DNA from: Megalobrama amblycephala | Taxonomy: Eukaryota; Chordata; Actinopteri; Cypriniformes; Xenocyprididae | Assembly: GCF_018812025.1 (NCBI RefSeq) | Contig: NC_063054.1 | Coordinates: 33,731,396 to 33,795,395, forward strand | Length of the DNA stretch: 64,000 nucleotides | Direction: 5' to 3' | Shown here: piece after piece, positions 13,901 through 28,000 of the stretch | How the letters are laid out: each line of letters begins with the position of its first letter | Position numbering within the stretch: the first letter of the stretch is position 1 | Position numbers and translations under genes: made by a program | Notes under the pieces: generated by a model | Database searches by the model: none | What the model was told of the DNA's origin: nothing | The model's input: only the letters and a program-made list of their open reading frames with translations

Positions 13901-16900
13901 ACTTAAAAAGTAATATAAAACAAGTTTGGGCAGAATATACAAGTTTGGACACACTAATGGGTGAGTGAACACAGACCTCCATCACAATTACTGAACATTA
14001 TAATTACAGAATATTAGAAGATTCGCTCAGAGGGATCTCTCGGCTGGCCTAATTGGACAAGAGCCCGCTTTCCCTCAGCAGCATGTTAACGTGTTTGTGT
14101 CTTTAACTTCCTCCATGGCTCATTTCCCCGTTTAAGGTGCATGCAAACAGCAGTTACCGTTCCTCACTGCTCCACTTCTGAGAACATGAAACACTCTCAA
14201 ATGGCTCATGAAAAGAGTTAAAACAAGTGCTTGGAATGCTTGGCGGCAAAAACAGAATGCCTGCTTGGTTGTCATGACATATTCCTGATTCCATTTTAGC
14301 GCTTCATTAAGTGCCTGTTTTAGGATCTTTTAGAAAAGAGCCATAAAAGAAACAGATGCAATAATTACATTGTATATTTCTCTTAAGGAAAAGTGAGTGG
14401 TGCTTGTTGCCAGGACATTGCTTTGCGGTTGCTAACGTGTTCCGAGTGTTTTTTAGAATATACACTACCGTTCAAATGTTTGGGGTCGGTAAGATTTGTT
14501 TTAATGAAAGAAGTTTCTTATGCTCACCCAGGCTGCATTTATTCAATGAAAAATTCAGTGAAACAGTAATTTTAAAATGATTGATTTTCAAATAATACAG
14601 ACACGTACAATAACTAGGGCCCTATAAAATCCGTTTTATTTTTTTCCAAATTCTGTTTTATTTTTTCCCAAATTCCGTTTTTTCCGTATTAATTTTTCTG
14701 GATTCCGTTTTTTCAGTTTTATTTATTTTTTGACTCCATTTTAATGGTTAAATTAAATTTTAGTAATCAAAAAGCATGTCTAATTTATTGAAATAATGAA
14801 TCTTGTCCAATTTACCAACAATTTAATAAAAGTTTAACAAAAAAATTACTTTTTTTTTTTAGGGCCCTACGTTTTATTCTTTCCCCTCAAACTTTATTTT
14901 TACCAAATTCTGTTTTCTGGACTCCATTTTAATGGTTTAATTCCATTTTAATAATAAAAATTAATAATTAATAATAATTAATTGAATTCTTAAAAACAAC
15001 AATATTAATTCAAAAATATATTTTTATGATTTTTTTTTCTTCAGAAATTTTGTTGTGTATTTAAATTTTTCTGGCAATCAAATTAACGCATACCATTTAA
15101 TTTATTTTTTAATCATGAAATTAAACTTTTTGTCAAACAATGTGCTGCACAACAGAGCTTTACTGTTAAAATTAAAACATGAAAGAAACACTGAAATTAT
15201 TGTTTAAAATATATTTTAATAATTTATTATTAAATTAATTTATCTAAATTCTACTGTACAACAGTAATATGTTTCTGTCAAGTTAAATCGAACTTTTATT
15301 TTGACGGTTTGATTAGAGCTTTGAGTTTCTCTGTGTTTATGACGGTAGTTTTCTCAAACGAAGCGGTTAAATGCTGATGAAGTGACTTTCAGAGCAGCTC
15401 TGGAGATGAATTTGTGCGTTCATATAGTGAGGCGACAGAGGACGAAAACACTGCGAGCGTCGCGTGTGCTTCAGCGTGCGTGCGCCCGCGCGATTGTGTG
15501 TGAGGCGGTGTGAGGTAAATGAAACCGCGCTTCCGCATCATTCATTTCAGAGGCACACAGGCATGCAGGATTCATGTTTAAATAGTCTTTTGCGGTTTAA
15601 TATTCAGTCGCTAGTCTATATCGCGATTTAATTTACGTGTACTGACCTGCTTTTAATTCATTCATCAAAAATTTGACAAATTCCATGACATTCCGCGTTA
15701 TAGAGTAAATTCCGTTTTTATGACTGGATTCTGGATTGGAAATTATAGGGCCCTAAATAACATCAAAGAACAAACAAACAAACCCAAGGCTTTTGTTCAC
15801 ATATAAACATTTATAAAAGCCTAAATTCAATCTGTTCATCATATAAAGCGATCAAGTCTCTTCAGAAAATTTGGACTAAACCGCTCAATCCATATGGAGT
15901 AGTTTTAAGGTCTCTTTATGAACTTTTTGAAGCGTCAAAATGGTAGTTGCACAGCTGTCAATGGAGAGACAGAAAGCTCTCAGATTTCATCAAAAGGATT
16001 TTCATTTGTGTTCCGAAGATGAAGGAAAGTCTTACGGGTTTGAAACAACATAAAGGTGAGTAATTAATGACAGAATTTCGATTTTCTGGGTGAACTGTCT
16101 CTTTAATATTTAATGTTAGGGTTTTGTTGAAATCCAAACCCCTCATTGGTAACAATGATTCCTGCTTTAGCACCACCACTAAATAAACACAAAAAATGAC
16201 AAGTCTAAATTTGTTCTCTGAGGAGGCACAAAGTTATCTTTCTCACTTTTTAACAACAAAGAGCGTGTCAGCATATTAGAGGCTTAAACAGAAAAAGATG
16301 AATAATTACATTAGGCAGTTTTTATGACAGCAAACACAGACATGTTAGAAAAAAAAACTTCAGGGACTCAAAATAGAAACTTCAAGATCTAAATATTTAG
16401 ATGTTCCTTTGTTTAAAAGTATGGAGCTTCTAGGTGTAGAATAGATGTTGGGTTGTTTGTTTTGAACACTGTGCAGCAATGCTGGAGAATCAATCTGCTT
16501 TGATCACAACCAACTGTTCACAAGTCATTCATTCCGTCAGACGCGTACACAAGACGAAAATAACCAAAAGATAGACTAAATACCAGCCGAAACAACAACC
16601 TGAATCTAAACAAAGATCAAAGACATTACACATCTGAGCTGAAATGAAAGGCACATTTCAAAGAAATACTGTACGCTCAAGCATAGTTTTATAACAATGT
16701 ACAGTATAAAATGACTTTGAAAGAGTTAAAAGATGTCAATCAAGTGAGGAAAGCCACAATTCTGGTTAACAATGGGACATAGCTTTAGCTCAGTTTGGAC
16801 ACGACTCATTTGCCATGACGAAATTAGGTAAATTTGAGTCTCACAGACAAACTTTGTGATTTTAATCCTGTCTGAATCAAACAAGCCTGTGTTTTTCCCT

Positions 16901-19024
16901 TGCACAACCTTGGTAAAATTAAGGCGCAAATTATCTACTGTTGTTCAGTTAACTCTGGGGAAATCTGATCCCACGCAAATAGGAATGTCTGTGATTGTGG
17001 TATATTAATCTTTGCACAATGCTTCTCCTAACTTTCGTCGAATAGCGTAACTAAAGCTTCAAGCTAAACACACCGTGGCTGAATAATGTGTTTTGCTGCC
17101 TATTATGACCTTTTTTTCCAACATTCTGGGTTAAAGTAGAGCCAATTGAACTACAGGTATTGGTAATTAATTCCTTACATAATTTTATAAATCTCTTATG
17201 TACACTACTGTGTTGTATTTTCATTATTCTTTGATGAATATAAAGTTTAAAAGAACAGCATTTTTTTTTAAATAGAAATCTTTTATAACATTATGAATAT
17301 TTACTTTTTGATCAATTTAATGCATCCTTGTTGAATAAAAGTATTCATTTATTATTAAAAATAAATAAATAAATTTAAATATTAAAAGAAATTCTGAATG
17401 GCCCCAATTTTTTTAAAGGGTAGTGTGCATAATTACGGAAGAGGATTAGGGCCAAGCAATAATAAACAAATAAAACCATCTCGAGATTAAAGTTGTTAAA
17501 TTTCGAGAAAAAAATCGTTAAATTTCGAGAAAAAAGTCGAGATAAAATGTTGAGAATAAACTCATTAAATTACGAGAAAAAAGTCGTTAAATTACGAGAA
17601 CAAACTCGTTTAATTACGGGAACAATCTCGTTAAATTATGAGAAAAATGTCGTTAAATTTCGAGAAAAAAGTCGAGATAAAAAGTTGAGAATAAACTCAT
17701 AATTTAATTTAACTTTTTTCTCGAAATTTAACGGGTTTTTTTCTCGTAATTTAACGAGTTTATTCTCAACATTTTATCTCGACTTTTTTCTCGAAATTTA
17801 ACGACATTTTTCTCATAATTTAACAAATTTGTTCTCGTAATTTAACGACTTTCTTCTAGTAATTTAATGAGTTTATTCTCAACATTTTATTTCGACTTTT
17901 TTCTCAAAATTTAACACGTTTTTTCTCGTAATTTAATGAGTTTATTCTCAACATTTTATCTCGACTTTTTTCTTGAAATTTAACAAGTTTTTTCTCGTAA
18001 TTTAACGAGTTTATTCTCAACATTTTATCTCTACTTTTTTCTTGAAATTTAACACGTTTTTTCTCGTAATTTAACAAGTTTATTCTCAACATTTTATTTA
18101 GACTTTTTTCTCGAAATTTAACAACTTTAATCTCGAGATGGTTTTATTTTTTTATTATTGCTTGGCCCTAATCCTCTTCCGTACATAATAGCTGATTGAT
18201 TGTTTATAATTTAACACCATACCAGCTAAAACAACTATATTCATGGTGAAAAGTAAATAATAATATACAAATATATAATAATAAAGTATATCAATAAAAA
18301 ATATATAAAACAAATAAAAAAGTAAGAAAAAGTGTTTAAGGGTTTTTAAACTACCTAAAACTAAATCTGATCTCGCTTCATTAAAGACCTTTTCATAAGA
18401 TTCAAGTGAAAAGTAAGAGTCCTAAAGGAGTTTAAGACATCACAGACCATCAAAAAATGTGTACACTAAAGTAAAATTATACAATTAATCACATTTTTGC
18501 ACACATCCAGAGCATATGTTGTGTAACGCTCACATCCAGGACTGTACACTCCTATCTTAGAAATAACTACAGATTTCTCTCCCGCACTGCATGCATTTAA
18601 TGTCTTATGTTGTTAACTGTAATTCAAATGTAGTTTTAATAAATGAATGTCATCTAAATAGTAAGCATCAGAGACAATAACTCAAATGTGTCTGAGCAGC
18701 TGAAGTTACAACCTAGGAAACACGACCTGTGCCCTGTAAGGTCTGGCATCTAATAACAATTTCCCACAGAGCGAGAGGCAGACGAAATGAAGAAAATATT
18801 CCATCCTCGACACACAAACAGAACAATAACAAGAAGAGGATAGACACCAACGGATAAGAGAAGAAGAGAGCTTTCAGCCCATCTGGGTGTTGTTGCATTG
18901 GACAGGATGCGATGTGGTCTGACCGACCCCTGCATAATCCTGACACCTTTTCTGCCCCTTTTCTCTTCAAACACGGGTAGACATGATGATTAAACGAATA
19001 TGGGACAAATGCATTCAGGTCATC

Positions 19025-19064
<40 letters not shown>

Positions 19065-22000
19065 CCTGAAAGAGTGTCCTAATGTGACTTCAACATATCC
19101 CTGACTCACGGGATTAAACTTTTGGTTCTTTGGGATTAAATTTATGATATCCATTTTTGTGAAAACAAGCGTAGATCACAGTTGACATGATTTTATACCT
19201 TTCCTTCGCTTACAAAAAAGTGCCAGTGTGAATGTCATGAAAACCAGGGGATGTGAACGGAACTTCAACTCAAAATAAACCGAATTTTTTTTTTTTTAAA
19301 TAAACAAAGAAATGATAAAGAATGAAGAATAAATGGATGAATCTGATTGTCAATATCCTATCAGAATGCAAAATATAATTAGGTGTGAATCTTTACTTGC
19401 CTCATGATTCAAAGAGTAATATTTAATTATAAAATGATTTAGTTATAGAATGATTCTCGATGCATCACAATTTATCTTTCCTGTAAATTATTTTATTAAT
19501 AATAATTACTATATTAATAATCACAATATAGTTATTTTTGTAAGAGTTAACTTTTTTGTATCTTTTTCAGAATTTTTTTTTAAAATACAGAAATTGAATA
19601 TTCAAATGTATTATTAAAGCTACAAAAGTTATTCAGTTAAGATCAGTGAGTGATTCCCTCTTTTCTTTTGTTGTTTAATTAACATTAATGACACAGACAG
19701 CAGCAGGTTTATTATATTAAGACCTAATACATGGATCTAATATAATGTTACACATCAAATTTTTCCCCAACTGTTTATGTTCACTTAAGACACAAACAAT
19801 TCTTTGTGTTTTTGAACGTTCAAGCACTAAAGAGAACTGAATTCAGGATCGCACGCTATCTGAGAGAGGAGTCTTTTTGTGTGAGTGCTTTGGGTGTGTG
19901 TCAGTCATTGCGAATAGCACACTAAGATCTTTTTTGTGCCTTATTGCACTTAATAAGTCTGTTTAACATAAAGAATGTATTGCAATTTATTTTTACATTC
20001 ATGCATGTTCTTTTTGTAAAAACTGAAACGTCAGACACAAGTGCCTTGCCTCTGGCAGAAAAGCTTTCTTCATTCTTCAGTCTTTATTCTTTTTGATATG
20101 ATTTGTTTTTAAAAACTGCAGTGAGAATTTGCTTAAATACAATTTCTACATGTCGCTGTAAGAGGAAGGCACACCAGAGAGATTCACAATAAAAAAGTCA
20201 AACCTGGTTGATGGAATAAAAACAGGAAATGGGAAGTCCAGGATATCAGCAGTTGGCAAACGTTGAATTAAAAAAGAACAAAGTAGCCACTTGAAGATTT
20301 GCATGTCTGGCTAGAGGAGCGACCCAAAAAGTCTTGCCTTTGTGCTTGTGGATTTTTGCTACCACATTTGTACATTTTACATCCTTAATAAAAAGTAATT
20401 CACATAATTGTGCTCTTTATTTTAATATTTTCAGATGACATCCAAAAGGAGGACAGAAATAATAACCAATCCAGATGTTATGAAATCTCAGGTCAAATCC
20501 AGACATAATAAGTAAAATAAGTAACAAATGGACCTGCACATATGCATTGCTTTCTGGATGATGCAAGCACAAATTAGGTCAATGCCAGCGGGACGAAAGC
20601 CCCGCAAAACGCTGCCAGACTGCAGAGGTTTTGTGGGTTTGTAAACATTCCCTTTCCTTTGCCATTAGTGCTGCATGATATTGGAAAAAAATAGATTTTG
20701 TCTTTTTGCAAAATTTATTGTGATATGAAAAAATATAGGGATTTTCACCAGATGAGTTGAATAACTATATTTAAAAAGAATGAATCATTCTAGAGTGAGT
20801 GGGGTGATTTTTTGGAGAAGTGCATCTGCATAAAAAATAAAATATATTTTTTAAATGAAATATGACTTTTATTCTGAGGACTTTTATTAGAGTGCAAAAT
20901 CCTTGTAGGGTTAAGTGATTCAGGAAAAACCTAAACATTTGAGTGTTCATACTTAGGTATGCTTTTTCCACAAACCAACTCAAACCTCTGAGTAAACAAA
21001 GTGAAGAGTTGTTGTTTTTTTCTTTTCTCTTTCCACTAGAGTTGTTTTCATAGGCCGCATTCCCGCTGTTTTTCACAAATACAAAAATGACTATAAAATC
21101 AAATAGCTGCGTCATGCCATGCTGTAATTACTATAATTTCAAGATGACAACATGTGATGTGTACCTGAAACTGTTCATGTCCTCAGACTGGGAATTATGC
21201 ATTTCTATGGCAATACTATCAACGCCTAAATGTATCTGCAGTGATCAGGTGGTACAGCGGTCACGTGGTACAAGTAGGAGCTCTCAGAAAATCCCCAGCT
21301 TACAAATTGTAATTACAAGCTCTACAAGGATGTGAACGCTTTTTACAAGTTGAAATCTTATAAATTACGACATGGCGTGAACACAGCTATAATTATTATA
21401 ATTTGATTGTGAATATAATTAAATAAAAACAATAAACAGAACTGTATGGTAAAATTACAATACTAGGGGTCGAACAATCACGGTTCGGTGCATACAGTCA
21501 AATGACAAATACAGTAAGTCACAGGTGATCAACACTCCAATCCAGAAGGGGGCGCGTGCGGTAATGCAACACCGTTTGCTAACCGCAACAACAGGTAAAA
21601 GTGCAGAAGAACAACAGACGATCCATGCATAGATATGTTTACATGTAATCTCTCAACCATTGTTTAAACCGCAGAATAATATCTCACGTAGCATTACATT
21701 TACCTCAGTCAAGTCATTTAGTGTCCACAGCATGTTAGTTCACTGGAGAAATTAACTCTAGAGGGGAGCATTTCACTAAATAAATGTCTTAATTTCTTCA
21801 TTTTCTAATAGTACACCATCAAGCTTTTATTTTGACGGGTTGCCGGCAAGTATAAATATGTGCTGCTGGTTTCAGAATGAAGCGCGACACTGTTTGTTCA
21901 TTTACATGCATGCAGTATTTCACATACATATTTATTTAATTAAATCACAGCCTGCGCGATTTGACAATTGTTCTACTGCTATACTGTTATATCAATTATA

Positions 22001-25000
22001 TTTTTATAGATCATGCAGCCCTAGTACCCATCCAGAAGAGTACCTGTACTTTATGAAATACCCCTAGGCACCTTCCCTTTCCTCATGACCACACACAAAG
22101 TAGAGGCTGAACCATCTGCGCACCACACCAGAAATAAACATATTTGAGCAGGTGTTGGCCGGTTTTGATTTAGGCCAAATCAGAGTGATGTGATCAAGAC
22201 TGAACTTCAGATTTAAAGTCTTCTCTTCACCAGAGAAATGGTGACTCATCCCATTTTCATTCACATCCCCTGATCTCAGATGTTCCTCATTCACTAGCTG
22301 CGAGAAAGAAAGCTGTATGTGAGTTTCTAGGATACCGACGGCAGAAAAAATCATCTGGGATCGCTGAACGGAACTTCTCCTTTACATCAACACCCACGTA
22401 CGCCCACATGCACGATCTGAAGACACGCAGCGATGACGTTCACCCGCTTCTTTCAGCTATTGAACGCTCGGCGTGCTTCCGTGCTCTCAACCTTGACTCG
22501 ATCGCAGCGTCTGTGGATCGCTGATTCCAACCTGATATTCGTACATGAAAAGAGGTTAATTTTAAATGAGGAGATGGAACTAGCACCAGAGCCTGTCTTC
22601 CCACTCTCGTCGGTTGCGTAAGAGGTCGCACCGACGCAAATAAAAACGGCATCGGTGAGAGACGTAGAAGAAAAAGCTCTGGGAAGCACAGAAGTGGTCA
22701 TTGTCTGCGAGAGGGCCTGAGGTGTGTGGGTGGATGCTGTATTTAAATATTAAGGTTAACGGCAAAGCGCTGTGTGCCAAATGAAACGGTTCCAAGACGT
22801 GTAAAAACTGACTCAGTATTGAGCGTAGCAATTTTCCTCTATATCTAGTATGCATTGCATGTTTTTTTAAATTGCACTGTAAGCAGCAATATGATCTCAG
22901 AGTGCCTTTTGCTTAGTCATAAACCGCAAAGTGTTGATAAGCATCACAAGTATCCTGAATACGAACATGCCGCTTGATTTTTTTAATTGGGGTTTAAAGA
23001 TTCTAACAAACAAACAAACGATCAAATAAATAAAAATACATTATAATCATAATAATAATGGTGTGGTATGTTACATAGAAAATATGTATACTCCCCAATT
23101 AAATACATAATTTATTATTATGCATAGTAATAATATTGATAATAATGTGGTATTAGACGTATAAATTAAAAAAAAAAAAAAGTATATGCCCTCAAATTTA
23201 AGATGCATCATTAATATTTTTGCTCCATTGTCCCAGGAATGAAAGACTATACATTTTAACCGCATGCAAAAGGTTATTTTGTCAGTGTTTAGGAGTACAC
23301 TAGCATAGAGATGACTTGAAAGCACAAAACTCTAATTGTGATTTGGTGCGGTCTTTATTTGTAAGTATATAAACAGCTAAAAACATCTGAAACCAACAAG
23401 AAACATAAATAAAGAGACAGTTCACCCTAAAATTTAAATTCTGTCTTCATTTACTCAACTTCACGTTGTTCCAAACCTGTATGACTTTCTTTCTTCTGAG
23501 GAACATAAAAGAAGATCTTTTGAAGAACATGGAAGACCAAAACAGCATTGTATCCCACTGAATTGAGGCATTTTTTCAATATATATATTCTTTTGTATTC
23601 CACAGAAGAAAGAAAGTCATACAGGTTATGAGGATGAGTAAATGATGACCTAATTATCATTTTGGAATGAAATATCCCTTTAATAAATGTTTCTATAGCA
23701 TTAATATGATATTAACATCTATTTGCGCAGGGATTGATGTGGACTACGGCAATATGGGTCAGACATTTAGACAAATTCTAGCGCTGCCATCCAAACCATT
23801 GTCTGTGGCAGTCCAGTACAGACATCCACTACTGACAAAAATATTATTTAACCAAACGGGGTCATCGCTTCCCATTCACTCCCACATGTGGGTCTCATTA
23901 GCAAGTCCAGAGCAGAAAACAACAATACACTTACACAACAAACAACACTCAAGACCTCGGCCAAAGATCCCTACACAGATAAACGGCCATTATAAAAGGT
24001 TGTTTTTGCAACTGATGCTGTATCTAATGCTTAAGTGAAAAATAAGATAAGATAGAAGGATAAAGCTGAATTCAGAAATTCTTCTAGTCAATTAGAAGAA
24101 AAAACGTTCCAATATTTATCGCCTTAAAGAAAATAATTCAAGAATGAATCTTTATCGAGCAATCTGTGACCCAGTTTTTCTTGAGAAACCCTGGTGTTTA
24201 TAGAAAGTACATGAGGAGGAGTTTAGGCACCTTGTTACTTGTAACAAGAAAAAGGAAAGTCTCTCTTCAACTGCACCCATCTACAGGTCAGACATTTAGA
24301 CAAATTCTAGCACTGCCATCCAAACCATTGTCTTACCCATTAGGCTACCACTACCCCAGTCCAGCATTGCCAGAACTTCAGACTGAAAGCAGAAGGTCTG
24401 GACTCCATCACAGCTTTCATTAGCCAAGGATCGCCCAGGGGAGGATGTCTGACCGAAAGGTAAAGCAACCAATCACAGTTCGATTTATTCACCATAATGT
24501 TTAGGGGCATGAAAATGTAAAGTCAATGTCCCTGCAGAAACAGACCAGCATGCATCTAATAAGTTATTCATTCAAGAATGTTGTGCAAGTTTACTGCAAC
24601 AATGGCCCTGTGAACTTCACATCCTTTTGAAATTCCAGCGTTTAGTTGATCCTGATAAATGCTCATTGTCACTAGTGGTTCAACGGATCACCAAACTCAC
24701 GGCTCGGGTCATTCTACAGTTTTAGATTCACGGAACGGATCACTTTTTTTTCTTTTTTTTTTTAAATTGGCAATTGGGGGTCCATTTATTACTTTAAGCA
24801 CACTTTTCGATAACACAGCAAAAACCACTAGCCTAACTAATTTAACACTACAGTATAAATTGAAAACAGATTCTTTGTTAAAGCTGTGTTTTGTTGTTTG
24901 ATTAACATGAATAACAAGACAGCAGCAGGTATTTATAGGTTGCTGTCACTTTAAGTGTGAATGCACAGATCCAATATAATGATACACAACCTATTTCTTT

Positions 25001-28000
25001 CAGAACTGTTTACGCTCACTTAAGACATAACCTACTGCATTTACAAGAATACTTGCCGAGACAGTTATTTTGGCAATTTTGTGTGTATGTGTCCGTTCAA
25101 GCGCATGGAAATACGAAAGAGGAATCACCTTTCTGTGTGTGTGTGTGTGTATGCGACTGCGCACACAGATAACAGCATGTGAGTACTGAATTGATGGTGA
25201 AATGTAGGCCCTGTTTACACCTGGTATTAAGATGTGTTTTAGTTGATCGGATCACAAGTGGGCGACACTGAATACAGGTGTAAACGGGGTGTAAAAGGTT
25301 TTGCGCTTGTCCTTTCGAGCACTTCCAGAGGTAAAGAAAATGCATTCGACTGGATTGCTTTTGTAGTGTAAATGCTCATGGGGTTAAATGTGTTCGAACA
25401 GCCACTACACTGCGTTCCAAATTATCAGTAAGATAATAATCAGTAAGATTTCAGTACAATAAACATTCAGATTTTAGTTTTTCTAAGAAAATGTTTGTTT
25501 GTTTATTTATGACATTGTCCATGTCTTTTTAGATGGGAACTGGTATCAATCTCAGACAAAATAATTGACACCAGCAGCTTCAAATACCTGTTTGCTGCTC
25601 AACACTGGCTTTTTTTATAGCTGCCCTTTTAATACAATTAATTTTTTTGACAGGAACTTTCATTAAAAGGCCTTTATCTGACCGAGTTCTGCTGTGCTCT
25701 AAATCACTAACAAATCTTATGATAATTCGATAATCTCCATTCAGTTTCACACAATATTAGTTGTTTTCATGCCTTTTGCACAACATTGCACCATTTCATG
25801 CTTTTCATCTTCAGAAAGATCTTTCTTCGTCCCCATATTGCATGAGAACTGTGACTTGCTTAATAATGTGGAACAACCTCTAAGTAGGGTTTCCATAGAT
25901 CTGGCAAATTATTTTGTCTGAGATTGATACCAGTTAGCTAAAAAGACATGGATAAATAAACAAACAAACATTCTCTTAGAAAAACTAAAATCTGAATGTT
26001 TATTGTACAGAAATCTTACTGATTTGTCTCTTGCACAATAATTTGGAACGCAGTGTAAAGACCGCCTACTCTCTGCCTACTGAACTAATACATAAACATT
26101 ATGAGAAGCACGGGATTTAAACTTTGTCGACTGAAGGCCCAAGTTTGGTTTGAAGACAAATTGTATCAAGCACAATGTTGTCTCACCATTGCTGATTTCT
26201 ACCATGCACTTACAGCATTCGGTGTGGTCTTATCAGAAAAGAAACAAAAACTGATGCTCTCCGTATTTTTCCATCGTCTCTGGTCTCATTTGCATGTAAA
26301 TTGTGCAAGCTTATTTTGTCCATTAGATCGAAAGATCTGAAAAAGCCCATGCATTTACCTGTCTATAGACCCACCCCTCGAAGAAATCAGGACAGAAGTG
26401 GTTGAAAGTAGACAAAAGAGACGGATTAAAAAAAACAGGTGTAAACGGATATGCGTTTCCCTCGTGCACTTGTGATCCGATAGACCAAAATGCATCTTAA
26501 TACCAGGTGGAAACAGGGCCTTAGCATTTAATTCGCAAAACATATGCGTGCCAAATCGTGGGGCCTGGTCTGTACGGATCACGGATCAGATACGATTCTT
26601 AAAACCCCTAATTGTCACGGTTGTAAACATAATGGCTTTCTTCCATTAAGGGGTTTTGGTGTCAGGACGGCTTTGTTTCCAGGCGGACTGTAAAAGAACA
26701 CAATACAGACCACCAATCAGATGAGGACTTCAAAATTCCTGAAGCATTTCCTATTTTGTGTGCCTTATGCATCAGACTTTTAACCAACGGTCCGTGTGTA
26801 TGATGTCTGAGGCTGAGACTACCACTACCCCAACACTGTTATGCTAACCCCCTTTCACTGTTATGATACGAAAGATCAGACATGAGATATCAGAGCTATG
26901 AAATGTCAAGCAGTGAAAGTGAGTTACAGCTGCAGGGTCTGAATCAGCAATGATAATGACTCAGCCTCCTGCCCAGGACTATGGAGTACAGACGGCAGTC
27001 ATTACACACTCCCGCTGACATGAGTTATGAGCAGAGATGGCAAACAACTTTGCAGAGGGTGTGAGAAATAATACAAACAAAAAAGTATCCTATGATGGAA
27101 CGATAATGAAACACTTTGACACCAAAGAATTGACTTTTGAATTTTCATTAACCGAGGCATTTAGACCAAACTAGTCATATTGCTTATAGTCTTGTCGGGT
27201 TAAAATGTACACTACTGTTCAAAAGTTTAGGGTTTTGAAAGAAGTCTCTTGTGCTCACCAAGGCTGCATTTAAGTGAAATATTACAAACTGTTTTCTATT
27301 TATTATATTTTAATATGCAATTTATTTCTGTGATGGCAAAGTTGAATTTTCAGCATCATTACTTCAGTCTTCAGTGTCACATGATCCTTCAGAAATCATT
27401 CTAATATGCTGATTTGCTGCTCAAGAAACATTTCTCATTATTATCAATGCTGAAAACGATTGTGTTCAACATTCAAGATTATTTGAAGAATAGAAAGAAA
27501 TGGTTATTTCAAATAGAAATCTTTTGTAACATTATAATCATCTCTACAGTCAATTTTGATCAATTTAATGCATCCTTGCTGAATAAAAGTATTAATTTAT
27601 TAAAAAGTACTCTTACTGACCTCAAACTTTTGAACTGTAGTGTGTATCAGCCATGTTTAAAATTAGTGAGAAAAACTGAGGCATTACATGCAAAATTAAC
27701 ATTATCATTTTAGTGAATTATTTAGTAAATGTTGTAAAAATGTTTATTTCCACAAATTAGTGTATTATTTTTTTAAATAAATGTGTCCTTAATTAAAAAA
27801 AATAAATAAATAAAAATAAATAAATAAATATTATTGATGATGCAATGGCAGCCATATTGTGCCAGAACGCCCACCACACACCAGCTTATTAATGGAGAGG
27901 AGACAGGGTGATGAAGCCAATCAGTGTATATATCTATGGGGATGATTAGGAGGTCATGATCATGGACAGAGGCCAATGGGCAAATTTGGCCAGGATGCCG

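Larger units (their letters stand above)
24672..26611. mobile_element. Outer transposon of a three-level nest
   Basis: The left end 'tagtggttcaacggatcacc' and the right end 'acggatcacggatcag...cccctaa' resemble the two ends of one hAT-like family. The interior holds the two younger elements listed next. Boundaries are approximate. Confidence 0.45.

Noticed and set aside
17493..18092. Repetitive frames ([16 protein letters not shown] type) resembling a repeat protein
   Set aside because: They are the translated minisatellite unit of the foldback element, on both strands, without start context or splice support.
20771..21115. 114-codon minus-strand frame
   Set aside because: No recognisable domain, AT-rich composition and no splice or promoter context.
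22433..22855. Cluster of overlapping frames in a GC-richer patch
   Set aside because: Four or more frames overlap on both strands with none favoured; no homology that I recognise.
23667..24038. 123-codon plus-strand frame
   Set aside because: It starts in the end of a MITE and includes the 47-bp direct repeat; likely chance.
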